Shown here piece by piece: positions 26,154-33,685 of a DNA stretch of 51,910 bases; the stretch's first letter is position 1, and the number at the start of each line of letters is the position of its first letter. The notes under the pieces were generated by a model. The model was given only the letters and a program-made list of their open reading frames with translations, was not told where the DNA came from and did not search any database. This DNA comes from Prevotella sp. (GTDB lineage Bacteria > Bacteroidota > Bacteroidia > Bacteroidales > Bacteroidaceae). The position numbers and the translations under genes are program-made. The DNA lies in the NCBI GenBank assembly GCA_024680755.1, contig JAILBT010000089.1, forward strand, positions 1 through 51,910, read 5' to 3'.

Positions 26154-26184
26154 CAAATTTAGCAATTCCTTTCTCTTCCGGCAA
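26154..26184 (-). promoter_or_regulatory. Promoter of the 13-gene SrfB/SrfC-type operon
   Basis: On the minus strand TTG (26182-26184) and TAAATTTG (26154-26161) are separated by 20 nt, a full match to the Bacteroidota TTG/TAnnTTTG promoter. The start codon of the SrfB-like gene is 65 bp downstream. I found no comparably good promoter inside the operon. Confidence 0.75.
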
Positions 26185-26235
26185 GAAAAACGACGTTTTT
26201 TTTCACAAAACAGCCATAATAAGAAAAAAAATGCT

Positions 26236-26243
26236 TACCTTTG
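26236..26243 (+). promoter_or_regulatory. Putative -7 box of the DUF4254-GT9 pair
   Basis: TACCTTTG matches the Bacteroidota -7 consensus 73 bp before the DUF4254 start codon. No TTG lies at the expected distance upstream, so the -33 element is weak or absent. Confidence 0.5.
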
Positions 26244-26316
26244 CAGCCTCACTACTGTAAAGCAGTGAAATAACCATTAGTTATATAGCCTGAACAACCA
26301 TACGCTTGTCATTATA

Positions 26317-26928
26317 ATGGACGACACATTCATACATCACGCCACCAGCATTTTCCGTCAGGCCATAGCCGACTATCACCGGAAAGACGATGTTGACACC
26401 GAGATACAGAATCCCTACGTTTCCGGCAGCATAGACAACCGTCTGTACCTGAAGGCTTGGATAGACACCGTGCAGTGGCACCTTGAGGACATCATACGCG
26501 ACCTGCACATCGACCCCGTGTATGCCCTGCAGCTGAAGCGGCGCATAGACCGCAGCAATCAGGACCGCACCGACCTGGTGGAGCAGATTGACTCCTACTT
26601 CCGCCACCATTACTCAATGGTCCGCCAGCAGCCCGATGCCCGTCTCAACACCGAGAGTCCTGCCTGGGCCCTCGACCGCCTCTGCATACTGCAGCTGAAG
26701 ATCTATCACATGCGGCAGCAGACGGAGCGCACAGACGCATCGGACGAGCACCGGCAGCGCTGCCAGCAGAAGCTGTCCGTGCTTGAGGAGCAGCAGGCCG
26801 ACCTGTCATTAGCCATACAGCAGCTGCTCGACGACATCGCGCAGGGCCGGGTCAAGATGAAGGTCTATCGGCAGATGAAGATGTACAACGACCCCACCAC
26901 AAATCCCGTGCTCTATGCTAAGCAATGA
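26317..26928 (+). CDS. DUF4254 domain-containing protein
   Basis: The 203-aa protein is nearly all helical, with no signal peptide or membrane segment. The pattern (IYNPYVSG-like QNPYVSGSIDNRLYL, WHLEDIIRD, a central NTESPAWALDRLCILQLKIYHM and a late NDPTTNPVLY) is that of DUF4254, a Bacteroidota family that typically lies next to a family 9 glycosyltransferase, as it does here. Its role is not established; involvement in surface glycan assembly is inferred from that neighbourhood. It is divergent from the SrfB-like operon across a 227-bp intergenic region containing both promoters. Confidence 0.85.
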   Translation: MDDTFIHHATSIFRQAIADYHRKDDVDTEIQNPYVSGSIDNRLYLKAWIDTVQWHLEDIIRDLHIDPVYALQLKRRIDRSNQDRTDLVEQIDSYFRHHYSMVRQQPDARLNTESPAWALDRLCILQLKIYHMRQQTERTDASDEHRQRCQQKLSVLEEQQADLSLAIQQLLDDIAQGRVKMKVYRQMKMYNDPTTNPVLYAKQ

Positions 26929-26929
26929 A

Positions 26930-27066
26930 GGACTGAAGAGTTGAAAGACCTTCGTAATCCCTCACTTTCAAGCCCCCACCCTACCTTATCTCTCCATACC
27001 ATTTTTAGCCTCCAAGCTCTCAACATTCAGTTCTGAGCTCTCAACGTTCCACTTTCAGCTCTCAAA
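26930..27066. repeat. TCTCAAC / AGCTCTCA low-complexity spacer
   Basis: Degenerate repeats of CTCTCAAC, CAGCTCTCAA and similar words between the DUF4254 and GT9 genes, ending at the GT9 start. Confidence 0.6.
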
Positions 27067-27071
27067 CACTC

Positions 27072-28184
27072 TTGTCTCACCTACTCATCATACGTCTGTC
27101 GGCAATGGGCGATGTCGCTATGACGGTGCCCGTGGTTCAAGCCTTGGTCAGGACCTATCCTGAGCTGATGGTGAGCGTGTTGAGTCGTTCGTGGGCTCGT
27201 CCGCTGTTTGAGGCGCTTGGTCCGCGTGTCCGCTTTATTGAGGCCGACGTCCGCGGTCGCCACAAGGGTATGGTCGGTCTGTTGCGTCTGTGTGCCGAGT
27301 TGCGTCGCATGGGCTTCACGCATGTGGCCGACCTCCACTCGGTGTTGCGCTCTCATGTGGTGAGGTGCGTGCTGGCCTTGGGCGGTGCTCAGGTGGCCTG
27401 CTTGGACAAGCACCGCGGCCTGCGTCGCCGCCTGTGCTCGATGGGGGCCGACGCTTTCCTCCGCTGGTGTGGCGACAATGACAAGCGTTGCCTGCCCACG
27501 GTGTTCAAGGCATATACGGATGTGGTGGGCTTAGCGGGCTACAGCTTGCCCCCCTTCATTTTCGACCACTTCCAGCCCCTTGTGCCCGACGACCTGCCCG
27601 ACCGCCGTTACGACGCAGCGGTCATACCCGGTGCCGAGGCTCTTGGCTGCAGGGTGCTCTACGGCATTGCCCCCTTTGCGGCCCATCCAGGAAAAGAGCT
27701 GCCCCAGCCTTTGGTGGAGCAGCTCATCGACACCCTTCTGACAAGCCAGCCCGAGAGCGGTGTCGTGCTCTTCGGACGTGGGCAGCGCGAGGACGCGGTC
27801 TTCGCCTCATGGCTGCGGCGCTGGCCGGAGCGTGTGGCGGTGGCGGCCGACGTGTGCGGCGACATCGTTGACGAGCTGCAGCTGATGAGCCGGCTGCGCG
27901 TCATGCTCAGCATGGACTCTGCCAATCAGCATCTGGCCTCGTTGGTTGGCACACGTGTGGTCACCGTCTGGGGGCAGACGCACCCGGCAGCCGGCTTCAT
28001 GCCGTGGGGACAGCAGCCAGCCGACAGCATCCAGGCCGACATGCCCTGCCGGCCGTGCAGCATCTTCGGCAACAGTCGGTGCCGTCTGTCCGGTGTGGCA
28101 CCGGGGCGCTTCCCCTGTATAGAGGCCATCACCGCCCGCCGTGTGGCTGCGGCGATGATGGCACGTCGTTCGTCTGACGCGTAA
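27072..28184 (+). CDS. Family 9 glycosyltransferase (heptosyltransferase-like)
   Basis: GT9 enzymes transfer sugars, often heptose, from nucleotide donors to lipid A core or surface glycans at the cytoplasmic face. The 370-aa length is normal. I chose a TTG start at 27072 because it gives the conserved first strand and glycine loop (LLIIRLSAMGDVAMTVPVV); the next ATG would delete it. The C-terminal donor-binding half shows the family motif SMDSANQHLASLVGTRVV followed by WGQTHPAAGF. It follows the DUF4254 gene after 143 bp on the same strand, and its end is 3 bp from the convergent smalltalk gene. Confidence 0.9.
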   Translation: MSHLLIIRLSAMGDVAMTVPVVQALVRTYPELMVSVLSRSWARPLFEALGPRVRFIEADVRGRHKGMVGLLRLCAELRRMGFTHVADLHSVLRSHVVRCVLALGGAQVACLDKHRGLRRRLCSMGADAFLRWCGDNDKRCLPTVFKAYTDVVGLAGYSLPPFIFDHFQPLVPDDLPDRRYDAAVIPGAEALGCRVLYGIAPFAAHPGKELPQPLVEQLIDTLLTSQPESGVVLFGRGQREDAVFASWLRRWPERVAVAADVCGDIVDELQLMSRLRVMLSMDSANQHLASLVGTRVVTVWGQTHPAAGFMPWGQQPADSIQADMPCRPCSIFGNSRCRLSGVAPGRFPCIEAITARRVAAAMMARRSSDA

Positions 28185-28187
28185 GGG

Positions 28188-28289
28188 TCAGACCATGCAG
28201 CTGGTCGTTCCCAGCGCGGTGGCAAAGGCGGTCAGTATGCTGATGGCCATTTGCACTATTATTCTCAGCGTCTCCTTCTTCATGGACAT
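28188..28289 (-). CDS. Smalltalk-type micropeptide
   Basis: A 33-codon frame on the minus strand reads MSMKKETLRIIVQMAISIL, then TAFATALGTTSCMV. This is the sequence type annotated as smalltalk protein in Bacteroidales: a Lys/Glu start, one hydrophobic helix and a Cys-containing end, normally beside HU-like and peptidoglycan-amidase genes. Translation could also start at the second Met (28283). The peptide is probably membrane-associated; its function is unknown. It follows the HU-like gene by about 10 bp and is convergent with GT9. Confidence 0.8.
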   Translation of the reverse strand: MSMKKETLRIIVQMAISILTAFATALGTTSCMV

Positions 28290-28299
28290 TACAGGGGGC

Positions 28300-28722
28300 T
28301 TACTCATCGACCACGAAGTTCTTGGGCAGCTCGGTCACCTTCACATCGTCCAGCCAACGCTTGGTGCGGTGCCCGTTGCTTGACTTGTAGGTCTCGGGCT
28401 GGAAGATGAGGTGTATGTTGCTGATGTTCTCAGCCGCGGTAAACTTGTCGCTGGTCTGGGCGGGCTTGGTGTTGATGCCCACCTTGAAGGCCCCTATGTC
28501 GTCCAGCCTGACGCGCTTGCCGGAGGCCAGCTCGTCCTTGATCACGTTGCTCAGCTCGGCCAGCACAGCTATCACGTCCGAGCGCTTCACCGACACGTTG
28601 GCCTCTATCTTCTTGCTCAGCGAGCGGGTGTCAACGGTCTCGAGCTGTACGGCGCGGGCATACCACATGCCGCTGCGCTTGGTGTCCTCCGACTGGTCCT
28701 GATACTTACGATAGAAAATCAT
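28300..28722 (-). CDS. HU family DNA-binding protein
   Basis: The 140-aa protein contains the Bacteroidales HU/IHF-like fold: an N-terminal strand region, helices NVIKDELASGKRVRL, and the DDIGAFKVGI arm region, with a C-terminal tail (KRWLDDVKVTELP). It is longer than classical HU (about 90 aa), as expected for this subfamily. It probably binds DNA non-specifically and is commonly encoded with smalltalk and peptidoglycan hydrolase genes, as here. A consensus promoter lies 145 bp upstream. Confidence 0.9.
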   Translation of the reverse strand: MIFYRKYQDQSEDTKRSGMWYARAVQLETVDTRSLSKKIEANVSVKRSDVIAVLAELSNVIKDELASGKRVRLDDIGAFKVGINTKPAQTSDKFTAAENISNIHLIFQPETYKSSNGHRTKRWLDDVKVTELPKNFVVDE

Positions 28723-28867
28723 AGTTGTGATTGTTTTTAATGGTTAATGAAAATGATTGTTGTGGAACAGGAAGCTATCAAGACAGAATGTACATGCGTG
28801 TGCACCCGCGCGTCGTTCCTCAGATTGTTTGGCCTCAGAGAGCTTGCTTGTTTCCTGTTTCCGAGTG

Positions 28868-28898
28868 CAAAGATACAGCTTTTTCAGCCCTTTGTCAA
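28868..28898 (-). promoter_or_regulatory. Promoter of the HU-smalltalk pair
   Basis: On the minus strand TTG (28896-28898) and TATCTTTG (28868-28875) are 20 nt apart, a full match to the Bacteroidota promoter form. Confidence 0.7.
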
Positions 28899-28922
28899 TA
28901 GCTGATGTGGATAGTCATGTGG

Positions 28923-29543
28923 TTAGTTTCTGCAACGTGCTGCGTTTCTGTCTGTTGTCTCTTCCTCCTGTTGCACGTCCCATGCCCACTTCAGTCTGCG
29001 CCGGTGCAGCTCTTCGCTGTCGGGTGTGGTGGTGTGTCGGTGGTGGTCAATGGTCATGGCGCGGTTTGTCATTCCCTTCCGGTCGGCCACATAGCTCAGG
29101 TGCAGCCAGTAGTGTGAGCCGCAGCGGCTGTGTTCCACGATGGCCTGGTCGAAGGGTATGTCGCCTTTTGCCAGGATGTCTGTCAGTCTGTAGGCATACT
29201 GCTCGCTGGGGCAGTAGATGTCGGCAGCCTCGCCTGTCAGGTGCTGGCTGTTGGCCACGCCGCCCACGCAGCGGTTCAGCCTCGGGCAGCGGTAGCCGCT
29301 GGTCACTATCAGCCGGCCGGCCCTGCGGCGCAGCGGCTCCAGCGTGCGCCGGCAGAGCAGCGTCAGCCGGCGTATGGCCTCCGGCGGCGGGGTGTTGTCG
29401 ATGTTCTCCCTGATGGCCGTGCCGCTGCGGGTCATCTCGCCCAGGGTGAAATGCTCTGTCAGCCTGGCTGACGGGTCGATGGTCAGACGCGGCAGTTCAG
29501 GCAAGCCCTGCGTCTGTATGGCGGTGTTCTGTGTGGTGTTCAT
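28923..29543 (-). CDS. Peptidase M15A-type D-Ala-D-Ala carboxypeptidase / endolysin-like protein
   Basis: The 206-aa protein carries the M15 zinc-peptidase pattern: LTEHFTLGEMTRS, TSGYRCPRLN, the metal motif SQHLTGEAADI (His and Asp ligands) and the last ligand in HYWLHLSYV. Such enzymes cut peptidoglycan peptides and occur in phages and in host cell-wall turnover. No signal peptide is visible; the N-terminus is Gln/Thr-rich. The gene follows the RteC-like gene after 17 bp. Confidence 0.88.
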   Translation of the reverse strand: MNTTQNTAIQTQGLPELPRLTIDPSARLTEHFTLGEMTRSGTAIRENIDNTPPPEAIRRLTLLCRRTLEPLRRRAGRLIVTSGYRCPRLNRCVGGVANSQHLTGEAADIYCPSEQYAYRLTDILAKGDIPFDQAIVEHSRCGSHYWLHLSYVADRKGMTNRAMTIDHHRHTTTPDSEELHRRRLKWAWDVQQEEETTDRNAARCRN

Positions 29544-29560
29544 CTTGGCGCGTATGTGTG

Positions 29561-29980
29561 TTAGTGTTTGCTTTCACTGTGGTCTGCCCGCCTCACGCAG
29601 CGTCGCAGCGGACTGTCGTTGCCGTGTTCCAGCATGTGTGTGTAGCGTTCCATGTAGCTTGCGGCCTTGACACCCTTGCGTCGGGCGGCTCGCCGGGCCA
29701 TGCTGTAGGGGTTGGCCGGAACCGCGACGCTCATCAGTCGGCACACCCTGACCATCATCTGCTTGAGCAGCATGGGGCTGCCCGTGGCCTCGTCGCGGAT
29801 CAGATGGGTGTCCCATGCCACATAAATGGCTTCGTAGAGGTCGGCCTTTGACCCTGTCCAGCGGCTGCGGCCGTCGTCGCTGGCCAGCAGCAGCTGCTCC
29901 ACCTCTGCCGTCAGGCGCTGTTCGGCCTTCTGCCGGCACACGGCCGGGCGATTGTTTTGAGCGATTGTCTGTTCTGTCAT
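29561..29980 (-). CDS. RteC C-terminal-domain-like protein
   Basis: This 139-aa basic protein contains SRWTGSKADLYEAIYVAWDTHLI-like sequence, later RRAARRKG and MERYTHMLEH. This recalls the C-terminal DNA-binding part of RteC, the regulator from Bacteroides conjugative elements (WTG-K-L-E-IY followed by an R-x-RK segment). The resemblance is by eye only. It could regulate, or be a relic of, a mobile module. It overlaps nothing and is co-directional with the M15 gene. Confidence 0.5.
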   Translation of the reverse strand: MTEQTIAQNNRPAVCRQKAEQRLTAEVEQLLLASDDGRSRWTGSKADLYEAIYVAWDTHLIRDEATGSPMLLKQMMVRVCRLMSVAVPANPYSMARRAARRKGVKAASYMERYTHMLEHGNDSPLRRCVRRADHSESKH

Positions 29981-30056
29981 AAATGTGTTGCTTTACGTTT
30001 TTTTTGGGGTTAGTGGTGTTGTGCTTGCCGGGCGAGGTCCCGTCGCCCGACAGGTG

Positions 30057-30064
30057 CAAAGGTA
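30057..30064 (-). promoter_or_regulatory. Putative -7 box upstream of the RteC-like gene
   Basis: TACCTTTG on the minus strand, 76 bp before the start codon. The nearest TTG (30090-30092) is 25 nt away, longer than usual. Confidence 0.45.
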
Positions 30065-30147
30065 CATACGCGCCACTGAACGTATTAGACAAATCGCGTT
30101 TTCGCTTTGTTAAATCTTTTCCCTGTTATGATATTTTAACACAGCGC

Positions 30148-30177
30148 GGCACCGTGCTCTTGTCGAAGCACGGTGCC
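30148..30177. terminator. Perfect 11-bp hairpin downstream of secDF
   Basis: GGCACCGTGCT and AGCACGGTGCC pair perfectly around an 8-nt loop. The hairpin lies 84 bp past the secDF stop codon. On the minus strand it is followed by a weak GTTAAAATATC stretch rather than a strong T run, so its role as an intrinsic terminator is plausible but unproven. Confidence 0.5.
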
Positions 30178-30260
30178 GTCTGTTGTCGAGACAGATGCGC
30201 AGGCTGTCTGTCTGTGTATGCTATATAATATTAAATGTACGCGCGAGGCATTGCGCTGTC

Positions 30261-33200
30261 TCACGCCTTGGCCTGTTCGGCGGCGGGCTCGTCCTGTATG
30301 GTGCGTCCCATGGTGCGGAAGGCCACGGGCGCAGCGATGAAGATGGACGAGAGCGTTCCGAACACCACGCCCAGTATCATGGCGAACGAGAACGAACGTA
30401 TCGAGTCGCCGCCCAGGATGAAGATACAGAGCAGCACGATGAGCGTCGTCACCGAGGTGTTGATGGTACGGGCCAGGGTCTGGTTGAGCGAGTCGTTGAA
30501 CAGCTGCTGGCGGTCGCGCTTGGGGAAGAGCTGTATGTTCTCGCGTATGCGGTCGAACACCACCACCTTGTCGTTGATCGAGTAGCCTATGACGGTCAGG
30601 ATAGCTCCGATGAATGTCTGGTCTATCTCGAGCGACATGGGCACCCATCCCCACAGCACGCTGTACATGCCTATCACGACGAGAGCGTCGAGGGCCAGCG
30701 CCACCGTTGCGCCAAACGAGAAGGCCACGTTGCGGAAGCGCAGCAGTATATAGAGGAAGATGGCTATCAGGGCTATGAAGACCGAGATGATGGCGCCGTG
30801 CGTGATGTCCTTAGCCACCGACGGGCCCACCTTAGCCGAGCTGATGATGGAGCCACCCTCGCGCACGTCGGGGTTCTTGAAGTCATCGACGCTGGCCTGG
30901 CTCACCAGGTTGGCTTTCTTCAGAGCACCGTAGAGCATGGTCTCTGCCTCGTCATCGACGGTGGGCGAGTTCGACTCAATGTTCCAGTTGGTCGAGATGC
31001 GCACCGTGGTTCCTTCGGCGCCCAGGGCTATGACGCTGGTGTTGGCCTCCTGTCCGGCCTTCTCGCCCACGCTGTTGACAAACACGCCGGCCAGGGCCTT
31101 GCGCACGTCCTCGACGGCCGTGGCCTTGTCGAGCGTGACAACATAGTTGCGGCCACCGGTGAAGTCGATGCTCTGGCTCAGGCCGCGCACGAAGAAGCTG
31201 ACGATAAAGGCCACCGTGGCCACACCCCAGATGACGCGCGAGGTCTTGAAGAAGCTCATGAAGTTGAACTTCGTGTTCTGCATCATGCTCTTCGAGTAGC
31301 CGGTCACGAAGGTCAGGTTCAGCCACTTGTCCTTCTTCAGCTGGTGCTCATAGACAAGGCGTGTCATAAACACGGCGGTGAAGAACGACACGCAGATACC
31401 GATGATCCATGTCGTGGCGAAGCCCTTGACGGGACCCGTACCGAAATAGAGCAGTATGATGCCCGTGATGAGCGACGTGATGTTTGAGTCGAAGATAGCC
31501 GAGAAAGCGTTGCTGTAACCCTTGTTGATGGCCTCTTTCACGCTCAGTCCCTTGCGCAGCTCTTCCTTGGTGCGCTCGTATATCAGCACGTTGGCATCGA
31601 CGGCCGTACCCAGCGTGAGCACTATACCGGCAATACCGGGCATGGTCAGTGCCGCCTGGAACGATGTCAGTATGCCCAGGGTGAAGAAGAGGTTGAACAG
31701 CAGAGCTATGTCAGACAGTATGCCCGGAATGAAGCCGTAGAGCATAATCATGTATATCATCAGCAGCACGAAGGCCACGATGAACGAGATGATACCCTGC
31801 TGTATCGACTGTGCTCCGAGCGACGGTCCCACCACCTCTTCCTGCACGATGCGTGTCGGTGCCGGCATCTTGCCCGAGTTGAGGGTGTTAGCCAGGTCTT
31901 TGGTGTCCTCGATGGTGAAGTTGCCGGTTATCTGCGAGTTGCCACCGTCTATCTGCGACAGTATGCGTGGTGCGCTATAGACGGCGTCGTCCAGCACGAT
32001 GGCAACGGCGCGGCCTATGTTCTGCTTGGTTATCTGCGACCAGCGGCGTGCGCCGTCGCTGTTCATCTGCATGGTGACGCAGGGGTGTCCCATCTGGTCG
32101 AACTCGTCTTTCGAGCTGACGATGACGTCGCCCTCCAGCGGTGCACGTCCGTTGGGCTCGGTAATCTTCAGCGCGTAGAGGGTGAAGATCTCGCCGCGTG
32201 TGCCCTCGCCGAAGTCCTCAGCCTTTGCACCCCAGCGCAGCTTGAGGTCGGCGGGCAGTATCTGCTGTGCCAGCTGCGAGTAGATTATCCGGTCTATCTC
32301 TGCCGTGTCGCGTGCGTTGGCATATCCGACGACGGCCAGAGCCTGTCCCTGCACGGGCTGGAAGATGGCGAAGAGCGGGTTCTGCTTCTTGGCCTGCTCT
32401 GTGGCTGCCTCGCTCTGCTTGCTGTCTATGCTCTTCTTGCCCAGTGCGGCTGCCATGTCGGCCTTGGTCTTGGCTGCGGCTGCGCTGTCGGCAGCTGTGC
32501 TGTCGGCCTTGGCAGCTTCGTCGGGTGTGGCGGCAGCGTCGGCAGCGCCACCCTCAGCAGCAATGTTGGCGGCCTCTGTGGCATAGCGGCTGTTCAGCTG
32601 GGCCAGCAGGGGCACTATCTCCTGCGAGTTGTACGACTCCCAGAACTCCAGGTTGGCCGAGCCCTGCAACAGCTTGCGCACGCGCTCCGGCTCGCGTATG
32701 CCCGGCATCTCGACCATGATGCGGCCGCTCTGTCCCTCCAGCTTCTGTATGTTGGGCTGCACCACGCCGAACTTGTCGATACGGTTGCGCACCACGTTGA
32801 ACGAGTTGTCCACGGCGCTCTGCACCTCCTGGCGCAGGGCTGTCTCCACCTCCGAGTCGGTGCTCTGCGTCGATACCTTGCCCTTCATCTGCTGTGTGGC
32901 GAATATCTCTGCCAGGCGATGGCCGGGTGCGTTCTGCTTATAGCGGTTGATGAACAGCGAGATGAAGTCGCTCTGCGAGGTTTCTTCTTCTTTCTTTGCT
33001 TCCTCCATCGACTTGCGGTATGCTGCGTCCTTCTTGTGGTCGGCCAGCACATCCACCACATCGGGCACCGACACCTCGAGAATGACGTTCATGCCGCCTT
33101 TCAGGTCCAGTCCGAGTCCGATCTGCATCTCTCGGCACTGTTTCAGCGAGTAGATGCCCAAGTACACCTTCTCGTTCATCACGCTGTCTAAGTATTCGGC

Positions 33201-33329
33201 GCCGGCCTCTTCACTCATGGCTGCGGCCTTGCTTTCATAGTGTCGCGTTACAAACGAGAAGGAAAGGTAAAACACGCAGACGAGAATGAGCATCGCTGCG
33301 ATAAACTTTACAATTCCTTTGTTTTGCAT
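30261..33329 (-). CDS. secDF: Protein translocase subunits SecD and SecF fused (SecDF)
   Basis: SecDF uses the proton gradient to pull exported proteins through SecYEG. The 1022-aa protein joins SecD and SecF, the normal arrangement in Bacteroidota. SecD marks: LGLDLKGGMNVILEV near the start and GTAVDANVLIYERTKEEL. SecF marks: SIDFTGGRNYVV and GYSINDKVVVFDRIREN. About twelve membrane helices are expected. An Ala/Asp-rich insert lies in the SecD periplasmic region (DEAAKADSTAADSAAAAKT). It is preceded by a -7 box and a long hairpin repeat. Confidence 0.96.
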   Translation of the reverse strand: MQNKGIVKFIAAMLILVCVFYLSFSFVTRHYESKAAAMSEEAGAEYLDSVMNEKVYLGIYSLKQCREMQIGLGLDLKGGMNVILEVSVPDVVDVLADHKKDAAYRKSMEEAKKEEETSQSDFISLFINRYKQNAPGHRLAEIFATQQMKGKVSTQSTDSEVETALRQEVQSAVDNSFNVVRNRIDKFGVVQPNIQKLEGQSGRIMVEMPGIREPERVRKLLQGSANLEFWESYNSQEIVPLLAQLNSRYATEAANIAAEGGAADAAATPDEAAKADSTAADSAAAAKTKADMAAALGKKSIDSKQSEAATEQAKKQNPLFAIFQPVQGQALAVVGYANARDTAEIDRIIYSQLAQQILPADLKLRWGAKAEDFGEGTRGEIFTLYALKITEPNGRAPLEGDVIVSSKDEFDQMGHPCVTMQMNSDGARRWSQITKQNIGRAVAIVLDDAVYSAPRILSQIDGGNSQITGNFTIEDTKDLANTLNSGKMPAPTRIVQEEVVGPSLGAQSIQQGIISFIVAFVLLMIYMIMLYGFIPGILSDIALLFNLFFTLGILTSFQAALTMPGIAGIVLTLGTAVDANVLIYERTKEELRKGLSVKEAINKGYSNAFSAIFDSNITSLITGIILLYFGTGPVKGFATTWIIGICVSFFTAVFMTRLVYEHQLKKDKWLNLTFVTGYSKSMMQNTKFNFMSFFKTSRVIWGVATVAFIVSFFVRGLSQSIDFTGGRNYVVTLDKATAVEDVRKALAGVFVNSVGEKAGQEANTSVIALGAEGTTVRISTNWNIESNSPTVDDEAETMLYGALKKANLVSQASVDDFKNPDVREGGSIISSAKVGPSVAKDITHGAIISVFIALIAIFLYILLRFRNVAFSFGATVALALDALVVIGMYSVLWGWVPMSLEIDQTFIGAILTVIGYSINDKVVVFDRIRENIQLFPKRDRQQLFNDSLNQTLARTINTSVTTLIVLLCIFILGGDSIRSFSFAMILGVVFGTLSSIFIAAPVAFRTMGRTIQDEPAAEQAKA

Positions 33330-33399
33330 TGTTGTTTTTTGTTGTTATTTTTTTTGTTTTTAGTTTTGCTTTTTGGGTGGTTATTTGTGTCATTGCAGC

Positions 33400-33454
33400 A
33401 GGGACGCGGCATGTTGCGTCCGAAGCGGTGTCGGACGCGACACGTCGCGTCCCT
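33400..33454. repeat. 24-bp-stem hairpin (REP-like), upstream of secDF
   Basis: Two 24-nt arms (33400-33423 and 33431-33454) starting AGGGACGCGG and ending GCGTCCCT pair with 21 Watson-Crick and 2 wobble pairs around a 7-nt loop. There is no T run, so it looks like a dispersed palindromic repeat rather than a terminator. It resembles the perfect hairpin at 47901-47935. Confidence 0.75.
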
Positions 33455-33466
33455 ACATTGCGGCTG

Positions 33467-33474
33467 CAAATTTA
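33467..33474 (-). promoter_or_regulatory. Putative -7 box of secDF
   Basis: TAAATTTG on the minus strand, 138 bp before the secDF start codon. No TTG lies at the ideal distance. Confidence 0.45.
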
Positions 33475-33553
33475 CACATTATTTTTATAGATAAAGAATT
33501 TTGCAGTTTTTTTTTGCCTTTTTTAGGTTCTATGGGGGCTGGTGGCTTCATGG

Positions 33554-33671
33554 GCTACAGGCTCTATAGTGGCTATAGACTCTATAGTGGCTATAGTAGC
33601 TATAGTCTCTATAGTAGCTATAGTGGCTATAGTAGCTATAGTCTCTATAGTGGCTATAGTCTCTATAGTTT
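33554..33671. repeat. TATAGTGGC 9-nt tandem array
   Basis: About twelve copies of a 9-nt unit (TATAGTGGC, TATAGTAGC, TATAGTCTC, TATAGACTC) end 15 bp from the DUF4954 stop codon. Confidence 0.92.
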
Positions 33672-33685
33672 GCTGCTGTTCTGTG

